Notes: generated by a model not told the origin, from the letters alone. Counted from the first letter of the stretch, positions 1 to 4,885 are shown. The stretch is 5,337 nucleotides of DNA from an uncultured Holophagaceae bacterium (GCA_903927605.1 CAIYNT010000086.1:1-5337), one strand, 5' to 3'. Translations and numbers: made by a program.

Positions 1-878
1 CCACCCTGCAGACCGCCCTGAGCAAGCACCCCAAGGCTTTCACGGATCTCTACGTGAACATGGTGGGCGCCGGCGAAACCGGCGGCATCCTGGACCTCAT
101 CCTCCAGCGGCTTTCGGGCTACATCGAGAAGTCCGTGAAGCTCACGGGCAAAGTCAAGAGCGCTATGACCTACCCGATCGCGGTCATCAGCATCGCCGTC
201 ATCGTGGTGGTGGTAATCATGGTGAAGGTCATCCCAGTCTTCTCGGCCATGTATTCCGGTATGGGCAGCAAGCTGCCCTACCCGACCATCGTCTGTATCG
301 CCATCTCCGATGCCATCATCGGCTACTGGTGGCTGATCCTGATTGGGATTGCCATGGTGGTGGTCGGCCTCCGTCAGTATTACAAAACCCCCATGGGGCA
401 CATCCAGATCGACACCCTCCTGTTGAAGATGCCAGTCCTGGGGGACATTCTCCGCAAGGTGGCCGTGGCGCGCTTCTGCCGCACCCTTGGGACCCTCATC
501 AGTTCCGGCGTGCCCATTCTTGAAGGCATGGACATCACCGCCAAGACCGCGGGCAACCTGGTCATCCAGAACGCCATCCTCAAGTCCAAGGACGCGGTGG
601 AGCAGGGCCGCAACATTTCCACGCCCTTGGCCGAGACCAAAGTATTCCCCCCCATGGTGGTGCAGATGGTGGGCGTGGGCGAGGCCACCGGTGCCCTGGA
701 CGCCATGCTCTCAAAGGTCGCCGACTTTTATGAGGATGAGGTAGACAACGCCGTCGGTTCTATGACCAGCCTCATGGAGCCCATCATGATCGCCATCCTG
801 GGCGGCATTGTGGGCTTCATTGTGGTGGCCATGTACATGCCGATCTTCGGCCTGGCGGCGGCCTTCGACAAGAGCTGA
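1..878 (+). CDS. pilC: PilC, type IV pilus inner-membrane platform protein (5' truncated by window edge)
   Basis: The reading frame is open from base 3 to the TGA at 876-878, so about 291 C-terminal residues are visible. PilC is usually about 400 residues, so roughly 110 residues and the true start lie upstream; the ATG at 54 is internal. The visible part starts near the end of the first T2SSF domain (VGAGETGG motif). A membrane segment follows (ISIAVIVVVVIMV, about 180-235), then a second (WWLILIGIAMVVVGL, about 330-370). The second T2SSF domain follows (ARFCRTLGTLISSGVPILEG), with the matching VGVGEATGALD motif. The protein ends in a third hydrophobic segment (IAILGGIVGFIVVAMYMPIF). In the family, PilC sits in the inner membrane and couples the PilB/PilT ATPases to pilin polymerisation and retraction. 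A GspF protein of type II secretion is the alternative, but the adjoining pilin genes favour PilC. Pilin 1 follows after 47 bp on the same strand. Confidence 0.93.
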   Translation, partial: TLQTALSKHPKAFTDLYVNMVGAGETGGILDLILQRLSGYIEKSVKLTGKVKSAMTYPIAVISIAVIVVVVIMVKVIPVFSAMYSGMGSKLPYPTIVCIAISDAIIGYWWLILIGIAMVVVGLRQYYKTPMGHIQIDTLLLKMPVLGDILRKVAVARFCRTLGTLISSGVPILEGMDITAKTAGNLVIQNAILKSKDAVEQGRNISTPLAETKVFPPMVVQMVGVGEATGALDAMLSKVADFYEDEVDNAVGSMTSLMEPIMIAILGGIVGFIVVAMYMPIFGLAAAFDKS

Positions 879-883
879 AGCAA

Positions 884-900
884 TTGGCCGATGAATTGCA
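884..900 (+). promoter_or_regulatory. Candidate sigma-54 (-24/-12) promoter for pilin 1
   Basis: The sequence TTGGCCGATGAATTGCA has GG at 886-887 and GC at 898-899 with exactly 10 bases between them. It matches 9 of the 12 specified positions of TGGCACGNNNNTTGCW, with a perfect TTGCA. It lies in the pilC-pilin 1 gap. The predicted start of transcription near 911 would give a very short leader of about 15 nt that just includes the Shine-Dalgarno site at 915-920. Read-through from pilC is also possible, because no terminator is seen in the gap. Confidence 0.6.
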
Positions 901-925
901 ATACTGCCAGGTTCGGGAGGACGCC

Positions 926-1354
926 ATGCGACGCACAATGAAGGGGTTCAGCTTCATCGAGGTTCTGGTGACGGTCGCGATCATCGGGATCTTGTCCGCC
1001 ATCGCCATTCCGGCCTTCCTGGGCCAGAAGACCAATGCGGACCTGGTGGGTGATGCCCAGCAGAACTGCAAGAGCCTGCAGATGGCGCTTGAGACGAGGA
1101 AGGCCGATGCCGGCGTCTATGGCACCGCCGGGGGCTACGCCTGGACCCCCCAGGCTGATGGCTCCTTCGTTGTCACTGGCCCGGATCCCAACATCGCCCC
1201 ACAGTTTGGGGCCAAGGGCTCCTCCAAGATGACCTACACCCTGGTCATCGCAGCAGGGGGCCTCACCTACACACTCGATGCCGCCGATAACCGCGCGGGC
1301 CATGCCGGGCACATCTACGGCACAGACCAGAACGGCAAGCAGACCTATCCATGA
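926..1354 (+). CDS. Type IVa pilin / pseudopilin-like protein (pilin 1)
   Basis: The product has 142 residues. The start is ATG 926 because GGGAGG lies at 915-920, five bases upstream; the frame is open back to 884, but no ribosome site supports that. ATG 938 (MKGF) is a weaker alternative. The type III prepilin signal is MRRTMKG|FSFIEVL, with Gly before the cut and Glu at mature position 5, followed by the usual hydrophobic helix (VAIIGILSAIAIPAFLGQ). PilD would be expected to cleave and N-methylate it. The C-terminal domain, rich in Gly, Thr and Tyr (GTAGGYAWTPQADG, then TYTLVIAAGGLTYTLDAADN), differs from pilins 2-4. There is one cysteine (mature residue about 41), so no internal disulfide loop is possible. 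Its place after pilC suggests a subunit or minor pilin of the same machine; major versus minor cannot be decided here. Confidence 0.88.
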   Translation: MRRTMKGFSFIEVLVTVAIIGILSAIAIPAFLGQKTNADLVGDAQQNCKSLQMALETRKADAGVYGTAGGYAWTPQADGSFVVTGPDPNIAPQFGAKGSSKMTYTLVIAAGGLTYTLDAADNRAGHAGHIYGTDQNGKQTYP

Positions 1355-1361
1355 GGGGGTT

Positions 1362-1796
1362 TCATTCCACCGGCACACTGGTCACCACAATCGGCGCCGG
1401 AGTCCCTGAGTGCTTGTAACTGACCGTGATCACGGTGATGGTCTGGCCGCTGGTGTCGTTCTGGGTGGCTGCGAGTAACCCCACTTCGCCGTCGTTGGCC
1501 GCTGTGCCGAGTACGATGGGAGAGGCGCCTAGAGCATAGGCATTCTTGCAGGCTGGAAAGGTGAAGTTGGGTAGGGACCTGACGTAGGCGATGACGCCTG
1601 CCGCGGTGGAACCGCTTCTCATCTTGGCGGCGGAGTCTAACTCGGAAGCCAGGGAGCGGGCGATGGCCTCCGTGGACTTCTGGCGGGCACTGTCTCGCTG
1701 TCCCATCATCGTGGGAATAACAATGCTGGCGACCACCCCGAGGATGGCCAGCACGACCAAGAGTTCGACCAGGGTGAATCCGGCCTGCTTCTTCAT
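1362..1796 (-). CDS. Type IVa pilin-like protein (pilin 2), paralogue of pilin 3
   Basis: The product has 144 residues. ATG 1794-1796 is preceded by GGAG (1803-1806 on the plus strand) six bases away. The leader MKKQAG|FTLVELLVVLAIL carries the basic residues, the Gly and Glu+5 of a class III prepilin signal, followed by a hydrophobic helix ending IVIPTMMGQ. The remaining domain aligns by eye with pilin 3 over its whole length: SLASE/SLAAE, PNFTFPACKNAY versus PNFIWPRCKNAY, DGEVGLLA versus DGQVSLIA, VSYKHSGTPA versus VSYQHKGTTPA, and the same final VPVE. The only cysteine is in the CKNAY motif. Its helix has Met-Met and Val-Val substitutions not seen in pilins 3 and 4. It runs convergent to pilin 1 with a 7-bp gap. 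It is probably an alternative or minor pilin subunit. Confidence 0.88.
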   Translation of the reverse strand: MKKQAGFTLVELLVVLAILGVVASIVIPTMMGQRDSARQKSTEAIARSLASELDSAAKMRSGSTAAGVIAYVRSLPNFTFPACKNAYALGASPIVLGTAANDGEVGLLAATQNDTSGQTITVITVSYKHSGTPAPIVVTSVPVE

Positions 1797-1870
1797 GCGA
1801 ATCTCCGGCAGATAATCAAGTATAAGTCGTCATTTTCATGGAAGTGGTCAGTAATAACGCATTGCTACCA

Positions 1871-1888
1871 TGGCTTCCACTGTGCCTG
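1871..1888 (-). promoter_or_regulatory. Weak candidate sigma-54 promoter for pilin 2
   Basis: Read on the minus strand the site is CAGGCACAGTGGAAGCCA: GG (1885-1886) and GC (1873-1874) separated by 10 bases, with a good GGCAC but AA in place of TT before the GC. It matches 7 of 12 consensus positions, the poorest of the four pilin sites. Transcription would start near 1861 and leave a leader of about 65 nt. A TATACT-like box (about 1819-1824) closer to the gene has no convincing -35 partner. Confidence 0.3.
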
Positions 1889-1958
1889 ATCAGTGTAGAT
1901 CCATTCGGCTCCAGCGCCGCCGATGATCAGGTTCTCAAGGGTCGGGAGGCGTGGGGCC

Positions 1959-2002
1959 CACACACAAGAAGGCCCCCATGTGTGGGGGCCTTCTTGTGTG
2001 TG
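1959..2002 (-). terminator. Perfect 20-bp hairpin downstream of pilin 3 (terminator or 3'-end stabiliser)
   Basis: Bases 1959-1978 pair without mismatch to 1983-2002, leaving a TGTG loop. The GC-rich core (GGCCCCC/GGGGGCC) is near the loop and A/T-rich arms lie outside. It starts 12 bases past the pilin 3 stop codon (minus strand). After the stem the minus strand continues GGCCCC, so there is no separate U tract. Only the pyrimidine-rich outer arm (TTCTTGTGTGTG) could act as one if the inner stem folds first. On the plus strand it is followed by just TTT. Termination of pilin 3 is the likely role; mRNA 3'-end protection is an alternative. Confidence 0.65.
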
Positions 2003-2013
2003 TTTGGAGATGC

Positions 2014-2460
2014 CTACTCGACGGGAACGTTCGCCAGCACTGTGGACGTGGAGGCGGGGGTGGTGCCCTTGTGCTGGTAGGAGACCACCAGCACGTTGAC
2101 TGGGGTGCCATTGGCGTCGGCCGAAGCGCCGGCAATGAGGGATACCTGACCGTCCTTGGCCGTGGCAGCAGTGGTGACGGCGGTCTCGGTCGGGACATAG
2201 GCGTTCTTGCAACGCGGCCAGATGAAGTTGGGGATGGTGGCCGTCACGTAGGTGCTCACCAGAGCCGTTGTGGCGCCAGTCATGAGCTTGGCAGCGGAGG
2301 TGGTCTCAGCCGCCAGAGACTGGGCCGTGGCTTCCGTGGCCTTCTGGTTGGCCCGTTCCTTCTGTCCCAGCAGAGCCGGGATGGCGATGGCGCTGATGAT
2401 GCCGATGATGGCAAGAACCAGTAGAAGTTCGATGAGGGTGAATCCGGACTGACGCTTCAT
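2014..2460 (-). CDS. Type IVa pilin-like protein (pilin 3)
   Basis: The product has 148 residues. The frame is open to 2673, but the real start is ATG 2458-2460. It begins a textbook prepilin leader MKRQSG|FTLIELLLVLAIIG, and GGAGG (2465-2469 on the plus strand) lies four bases upstream. The longer form would run through the terminator of pilin 4. Glu+5 is present, and the N-terminal helix ends AIAIPALLGQ. The helix is followed by an Ala/Thr-rich region and a C-terminal domain with PNFIWPRCKNAY and VSYQHKGTTPA, shared with pilin 2. The single cysteine is in CKNAY. The coding DNA for residues about 16-25 is identical to that of pilin 4 over 29 bp. Own promoter and own hairpin suggest a monocistronic gene. 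In the family such subunits polymerise into the pilus fibre, or prime it as minor pilins. Confidence 0.9.
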   Translation of the reverse strand: MKRQSGFTLIELLLVLAIIGIISAIAIPALLGQKERANQKATEATAQSLAAETTSAAKLMTGATTALVSTYVTATIPNFIWPRCKNAYVPTETAVTTAATAKDGQVSLIAGASADANGTPVNVLVVSYQHKGTTPASTSTVLANVPVE

Positions 2461-2505
2461 AAATCCTCCATAAGGCTGGGCCACGAGGGCGTGTAAGGAA
2501 TTGTG

Positions 2506-2522
2506 AGCAATCCTCATGCCGG
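2506..2522 (-). promoter_or_regulatory. Candidate sigma-54 promoter for pilin 3
   Basis: The minus-strand sequence is CCGGCATGAGGATTGCT, with GG at 2519-2520 and GC at 2507-2508 and 10 bases between. It matches 10 of 12 positions of TGGCACGNNNNTTGCW. Transcription would begin near 2495, giving a leader of about 35 nt with GGAGG next to the ATG. It sits only about 40 bp past the pilin 4 terminator, so an activator (PilR-type) would have to bind in the terminator or the 3' end of pilin 4. Confidence 0.6.
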
Positions 2523-2560
2523 GTTTTGAATGAGTGGTTCTGAATGTCCTCGGCGATTTT

Positions 2561-2593
2561 AAAAAAGAACCCCCGGACAAACCGGAGGTTCTT
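2561..2593 (-). terminator. Rho-independent terminator of pilin 4
   Basis: On the minus strand the arms AAGAACCTCCGG and CCGGGGGTTCTT form a 12-bp stem (2582-2593 with 2565-2576) with one C/A mismatch and a five-base loop. A run of T residues follows (complement of A2561-2566), then TTAAAA-like sequence. It begins 15 bases beyond the pilin 4 stop codon. It has all the parts of an intrinsic terminator and separates pilin 4 from pilin 3. Confidence 0.9.
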
Positions 2594-2608
2594 AGGGACA
2601 GGATGGGG

Positions 2609-3070
2609 CTAGTCGAGGGCCACGACCTTCGTGGTGGTCTTGGGCGCGCCGTTCTCGGTATAGATGCCGTCAATGAGGACAGCGTGATAAGAACTTCCGG
2701 CTACAGCAGGATCGACATAGGTGTCACTTCCGGCCAAGCCAACAAACCCGGGGCCAGTCGAAGGAACGGCAAGGTATGGATCGGCAGTTCCACCGTAAGG
2801 ATTCTTGGCTGCAGGATATTTGTAGTTGGGCTCTGCCAGCACGGCTGCAGTGACAGTGCCTGCAGCAACGGCGGCGCCAGCATTCTGGCGCAGGTCATCA
2901 TTGACTCGTGCACATTCAGCGGCCACGTTGGCAACCATGGACTGGACGGCCTTGACCTTGGCCTTCTCGCGCTGGCCCAGCAGGGCGGGAATCGCAATGG
3001 CGCTGATGATGCCGATGATGGCAAGCACGAGCAGCAGCTCGATGAGGGTGAAGCCCTTCTGGTTCTTCAT
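2609..3070 (-). CDS. Type IVa pilin, possible major subunit (pilin 4)
   Basis: The product has 153 residues from ATG 3068-3070, with AGGAG (3078-3082 on the plus strand) seven bases upstream. The leader MKNQKG|FTLIELLLVLAIIG is a canonical prepilin signal (Gly-1, Phe+1, Glu+5), followed by IISAIAIPALLGQREKAK. The globular part has PNYKYPAAKNPYGG at the place where pilins 2 and 3 have PNFxxPxCKNAY, so it is related but diverged. The one cysteine (mature residue about 47) lies in the helix instead. The cleaved, N-methylated protein would be assembled by the PilB/PilC machine. It has the full -24 hexamer TGGCAC, a good ribosome site, an AT-rich upstream region and a strong terminator. This makes it the best candidate in the window for the abundant structural pilin (PilA); that ranking is inference. 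Confidence 0.9.
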   Translation of the reverse strand: MKNQKGFTLIELLLVLAIIGIISAIAIPALLGQREKAKVKAVQSMVANVAAECARVNDDLRQNAGAAVAAGTVTAAVLAEPNYKYPAAKNPYGGTADPYLAVPSTGPGFVGLAGSDTYVDPAVAGSSYHAVLIDGIYTENGAPKTTTKVVALD

Positions 3071-3108
3071 GGGTGTTCTCCTAATGGGCGATGGCCGCAG
3101 TCAGGTAT

Positions 3109-3125
3109 ATCAAGCACTGTGCCAA
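3109..3125 (-). promoter_or_regulatory. Candidate sigma-54 promoter for pilin 4
   Basis: The minus strand reads TTGGCACAGTGCTTGAT. The -24 hexamer TGGCAC is perfect (GG at 3122-3123), and ten bases later the -12 element is TTGA instead of TTGC (3111-3112). It matches 10 of 12 consensus positions. Transcription would start near 3099 with a leader of about 29 nt. In other bacteria pilA is a standard sigma-54/PilR target, which fits. Confidence 0.62.
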
Positions 3126-3172
3126 CAAATGAAAAACAATCTAAGTATTTGAATTAAAATATTTAACATGTT
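3124..3172 (-). promoter_or_regulatory. AT-rich upstream region of the pilin 4 promoter
   Basis: This stretch is strikingly AT-rich in a GC-rich window and lies immediately behind the -24 element. It includes AATCTAAGTATTT (3138-3150), which matches 7 of 9 fixed positions of the IHF consensus WATCAANNNNTTR, and the 8-bp palindrome AACATGTT (3165-3172). Sigma-54 promoters need DNA bending and a distal activator, so this is a reasonable place for IHF and PilR-like binding. Chance matches are easy in AT-rich DNA, so the individual sites are weak. Confidence 0.35.
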
Positions 3173-3303
3173 GGGCTTCGATTGGAGAAGCTGATTCCTA
3201 AGTTGGATGCCCATTGGGTGACGCAGAGGGGCAGTCCCACTGCTTCAATGCGTCATGCGGAGGGCTGGTACTATAGAGATGGGGGCCAAGCCTTGCCACT
3301 GCC
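3173..3303. other. Intergenic segment between the TPR gene and the pilin 4 control region
   Basis: No gene is supported here. It contains a short hairpin (GCAGT/ACTGC around 3232-3244) and a weak inverted repeat (CAAG/CTTG in GGCCAAGCCTTGCC, about 3285-3298) just past the TPR stop codon. Neither has a T tract, so no terminator for the TPR gene is evident. Distal activator sites for pilin 4 could lie here. Confidence 0.4.
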
Positions 3304-4377
3304 TCAGTCCAGATCTCTCAACAGCTCCCCCGCACCCCGATGCTTGGGATCCAGCTTCAGGGCTTCCTTCGCCGCCCGCCGAGCTTCATCCTTCCGGCCC
3401 AGGGCGTTGAGGATCTGTCCCTTGCGCCACCAGGCGCCGGGGTAGCCGGAGGAACCGCCTTCCAGGGGCTCCCGTAGCACCTGGTCCAAGGCGACCAGGC
3501 CTTCGGGGCGGTGAATGCCACCGGCGGCGGCGACCTTACCCAACTGGAGGCGCAGGAGGCTGGGGGCATCGATATGAGGCAGCTGGTCCTGGACCACGGA
3601 CCAGGCGGCCTCGGGCTGACCCGCGTGGAGGTAGGCGTCACTCACGGCCACCACGCCTCGGGCTCGGGTGCGTATGGCGGGCAGCAGGCGAGGGGCCTCG
3701 GCCAGGAGGCGGGCGTTCTTCCCGGCCTCGCCCAGGGCCTTTTTGGCGGGGCGGTTGTCCAGGGCGTCCAACCACTGGCCCACCACTTCGGGGTCCGAGG
3801 GGGCCTGGACCAGGGCCCGCTGGAAACAGGGCTCCGCCTCCCGCCAGCGATCTTCTTCAGACAGGATGATGCCCTGGAGCAGGTCCCCCCGGGCCGGGGC
3901 CAGGCGCCGCAGTTGATCGGCGCAGTCCAGGGCTTTGCGGGTGGAGCCGCCCAGGAGGCCGGGCAACAGTTCATAGGCCAGGCCCAGGCTCATCCAGGCT
4001 GAGGCCAAGTTGGGGTCGGCCTGGGTGGCGGCCCGCAGGTCGTCCAGGGCCCCCAGGGCCCCCCGCAGGCTGCCCAGATCCCGCTGCTTGATGGCCTCAC
4101 CCGCCCGGGCCAGTCCCCGGGCCAGCAGGGCGTCCGCCAGGCCGGGGCGCAGCGTCAGGGCCCAGTCCGCCGCAGCCTTGGCCTCAGTGAAGCGCATGAG
4201 GCTGGAGAGGGCCTGGGACTTGGCGGCCCAAGCCGAGGCGTCCTTGGCATCCTGGCGCAACCGCTGCTCGGCCTCTGCCAGCACCTTCAGATAGTGGCCC
4301 CCGTCCAGGTTCCCCCGGAAGTCAGGGGACTGGGTGGGAGCGAGAACCAGGAGGACCGCAGGGAGGATGGGGTGCAC
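3304..4377 (-). CDS. Tetratricopeptide-repeat protein of unknown function, probably exported
   Basis: The product has 357 residues. The start is GTG (4375-4377); an in-frame TAA lies four codons upstream and there is no other useful start, but no good Shine-Dalgarno site precedes it. Residues 3-13 (PILPAVLLVLA) are hydrophobic, like a short signal peptide or anchor, though no Lys or Arg precedes them and there is no lipobox cysteine. TPR-like helical pairs are visible at about 46-79 (AWAAKSQALSSLMRFTEAKA, then LRPG), 102-161 (including ASAWMSLGLAYELLPGLLGG), 164-196 (DRWREAEPCFQRALVQAPSD) and 313-346 (AWWRKGQILNALGRKDEARR, then LKLDP). The middle region (205-300) is Ala/Leu-rich helix with weaker repeats. 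TPRs bind other proteins; nothing shows the partner. A PilF/PilW-like pilotin role is tempting from the neighbourhood but is not supported, since the lipid-attachment Cys is missing. No terminator follows it. Confidence 0.8.
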   Translation of the reverse strand: MHPILPAVLLVLAPTQSPDFRGNLDGGHYLKVLAEAEQRLRQDAKDASAWAAKSQALSSLMRFTEAKAAADWALTLRPGLADALLARGLARAGEAIKQRDLGSLRGALGALDDLRAATQADPNLASAWMSLGLAYELLPGLLGGSTRKALDCADQLRRLAPARGDLLQGIILSEEDRWREAEPCFQRALVQAPSDPEVVGQWLDALDNRPAKKALGEAGKNARLLAEAPRLLPAIRTRARGVVAVSDAYLHAGQPEAAWSVVQDQLPHIDAPSLLRLQLGKVAAAGGIHRPEGLVALDQVLREPLEGGSSGYPGAWWRKGQILNALGRKDEARRAAKEALKLDPKHRGAGELLRDLD

Positions 4378-4470
4378 GGGGACTTTCGGTTAAAACCACA
4401 GGGATGGGTGGGGCTGGATTGCGCTCCCGCAGAAGGGGCAGGGGCCACAAGGAAGCATAAAAGAGTCAGC

Positions 4471-4537
4471 CACAAAGAACACAAAGAACCCAAAGAAAGA
4501 CAAGGGCTTTTACTTTGTGCCCTTTGTGTTCTTTGTG
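4471..4537. repeat. Palindromic CACAAAG-type intergenic repeat
   Basis: CACAAAGAACACAAAG (4471-4486) is repeated exactly inverted at 4522-4537, giving a 16-bp stem around a 35-base interior. Inside, CCCAAAG (4489-4495) and CTTTGTG (4513-4519) extend the pattern imperfectly, and AGTC/GACT flank it. Within each arm the unit CACAAAG recurs every 9-10 bases. Translated, it gives the HKEHK / LCVLCVL peptides that often appear as false proteins in databases. From memory, elements of this look are dispersed in several bacterial genomes; copy number here cannot be checked. A bidirectional terminator for the divergent neighbours is unlikely, because both genes point away from it. Confidence 0.75.
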
Positions 4538-4584
4538 ACTCAAATATCTTTTTTGGTTCAATGGTCCATGCGGAGACACCCGGG

Positions 4585-4612
4585 TTAGGAAACGGCCATC
4601 TATGCGTATACT
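4585..4612 (+). promoter_or_regulatory. Sigma-70-like promoter of ccdAB
   Basis: The -10 box TATACT (4607-4612) matches five of six consensus bases. At 16 bp upstream is a poor -35, TTAGGA (4585-4590). Transcription from about 4619 would leave a leader near 20 nt before ATG 4640. Weak -35 boxes are usual for autorepressed toxin-antitoxin promoters. Confidence 0.45.
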
Positions 4613-4645
4613 AAGTGCGCATCCTTCGTGGAGCCACTTATGCGC
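4602..4645. promoter_or_regulatory. Possible CcdA/CcdB operator: three ATGCG(C/T) units
   Basis: ATGCGT (4602-4607), GCGCAT (4617-4622, the inverted form) and ATGCGC (4640-4645) flank the -10 box and reach the start codon. The first pair makes an inverted repeat, ATGCG-N11-CGCAT, around the palindrome GTATAC. CcdA ribbon-helix-helix dimers bind palindromic operators in the F plasmid system, so this is a reasonable operator, but the assignment is inferred from position only. Confidence 0.3.
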
Positions 4646-4885
4646 CCCAGCCCCCATACGGACGCCCCCAAGCGTCCCGTGAACCTCAGCCTCAATTCAG
4701 ATCTGGTGCAGCAGGGCAAGGAGCTGGGCATCAACATCTCCCAGGTTGCAGAGGAGGCCCTGGCCTACGCCGTCAGTGCGAGACAGGCGGAACTCTGGTT
4801 GCATGAAAACGAAAAGGCCTTTGCTTCCTATAACAAGCGAGTCGAAGCTCAGGGAGTGTTCAGCGACGGGCTTCGGACCTTTTGA
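4640..4885 (+). CDS. ccdA: CcdA-family antitoxin
   Basis: The product has 81 residues (F-plasmid CcdA has 72). ATG 4640 is chosen because GGAG (4630-4633) lies six bases before it; the in-frame GTG at 4628 would consume that ribosome site. Residues about 12-48 (RPVNLSLNSDLVQQGKELGI, then a helix SQVAEEALAYAVSAR) have the ribbon-helix-helix layout for DNA binding and dimerisation. Residues 51-81 (ELWLHENEKAFASYNKRVEA and GVFSDGLRTF) match the flexible C-terminal CcdA region that wraps CcdB: W..EN.., G.F.D and a terminal aromatic. It is expected to neutralise CcdB, be degraded by an ATP-dependent protease, and repress its own promoter together with CcdB. Its TGA overlaps the ccdB ATG by one base, so the two are translationally coupled. 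Confidence 0.9.
   Translation: MRPSPHTDAPKRPVNLSLNSDLVQQGKELGINISQVAEEALAYAVSARQAELWLHENEKAFASYNKRVEAQGVFSDGLRTF

Noticed and set aside
1..878. GspF of a type II secretion system instead of PilC
   Set aside because: The families are homologous and the fragment alone cannot exclude it, but four pilin genes with sigma-54-like promoters next door favour the pilus.
884..925. N-terminal extension of pilin 1 from a start at 884
   Set aside because: It would add 14 residues before a complete prepilin signal, has no ribosome site, and overlaps the -24/-12 element.
1838..2452. Plus-strand open frames opposite pilin 3 and its hairpin
   Set aside because: They are Gly/Arg-rich complements of the pilin coding strand with no ribosome sites and no recognisable protein pattern.
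2461..2673. N-terminal extension of pilin 3 (71 extra codons, open to 2673)
   Set aside because: It would run through the pilin 4 terminator and place the prepilin leader in the middle of the protein. The ATG at 2460 has a Shine-Dalgarno site and a perfect leader.
2534..3157. 207-codon plus-strand frame opposite pilin 4
   Set aside because: It is antisense to a clear pilin over most of its length, starts in the terminator region and resembles no family.
3266..3274. Extended -10-like TGGTACTAT on the plus strand
   Set aside because: There is no -35 at proper spacing and no plus-strand gene or RNA structure downstream; it would only read antisense into the TPR gene.
4287..4493. Signal-peptide-like minus-strand frame (MGSLCSLWLTLLCF) in front of the TPR protein
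   Set aside because: It was considered as the true N-terminus joined by a frameshift. It starts inside the CACAAAG repeat, whose translation always gives Leu/Cys/Phe-rich peptides, so the resemblance is likely accidental. A sequencing error at this point cannot be fully excluded.
4466..4657. Minus-strand frame containing SHKEHKGHK and LWVLCVLCG
   Set aside because: This is the usual false peptide produced by the palindromic repeat.
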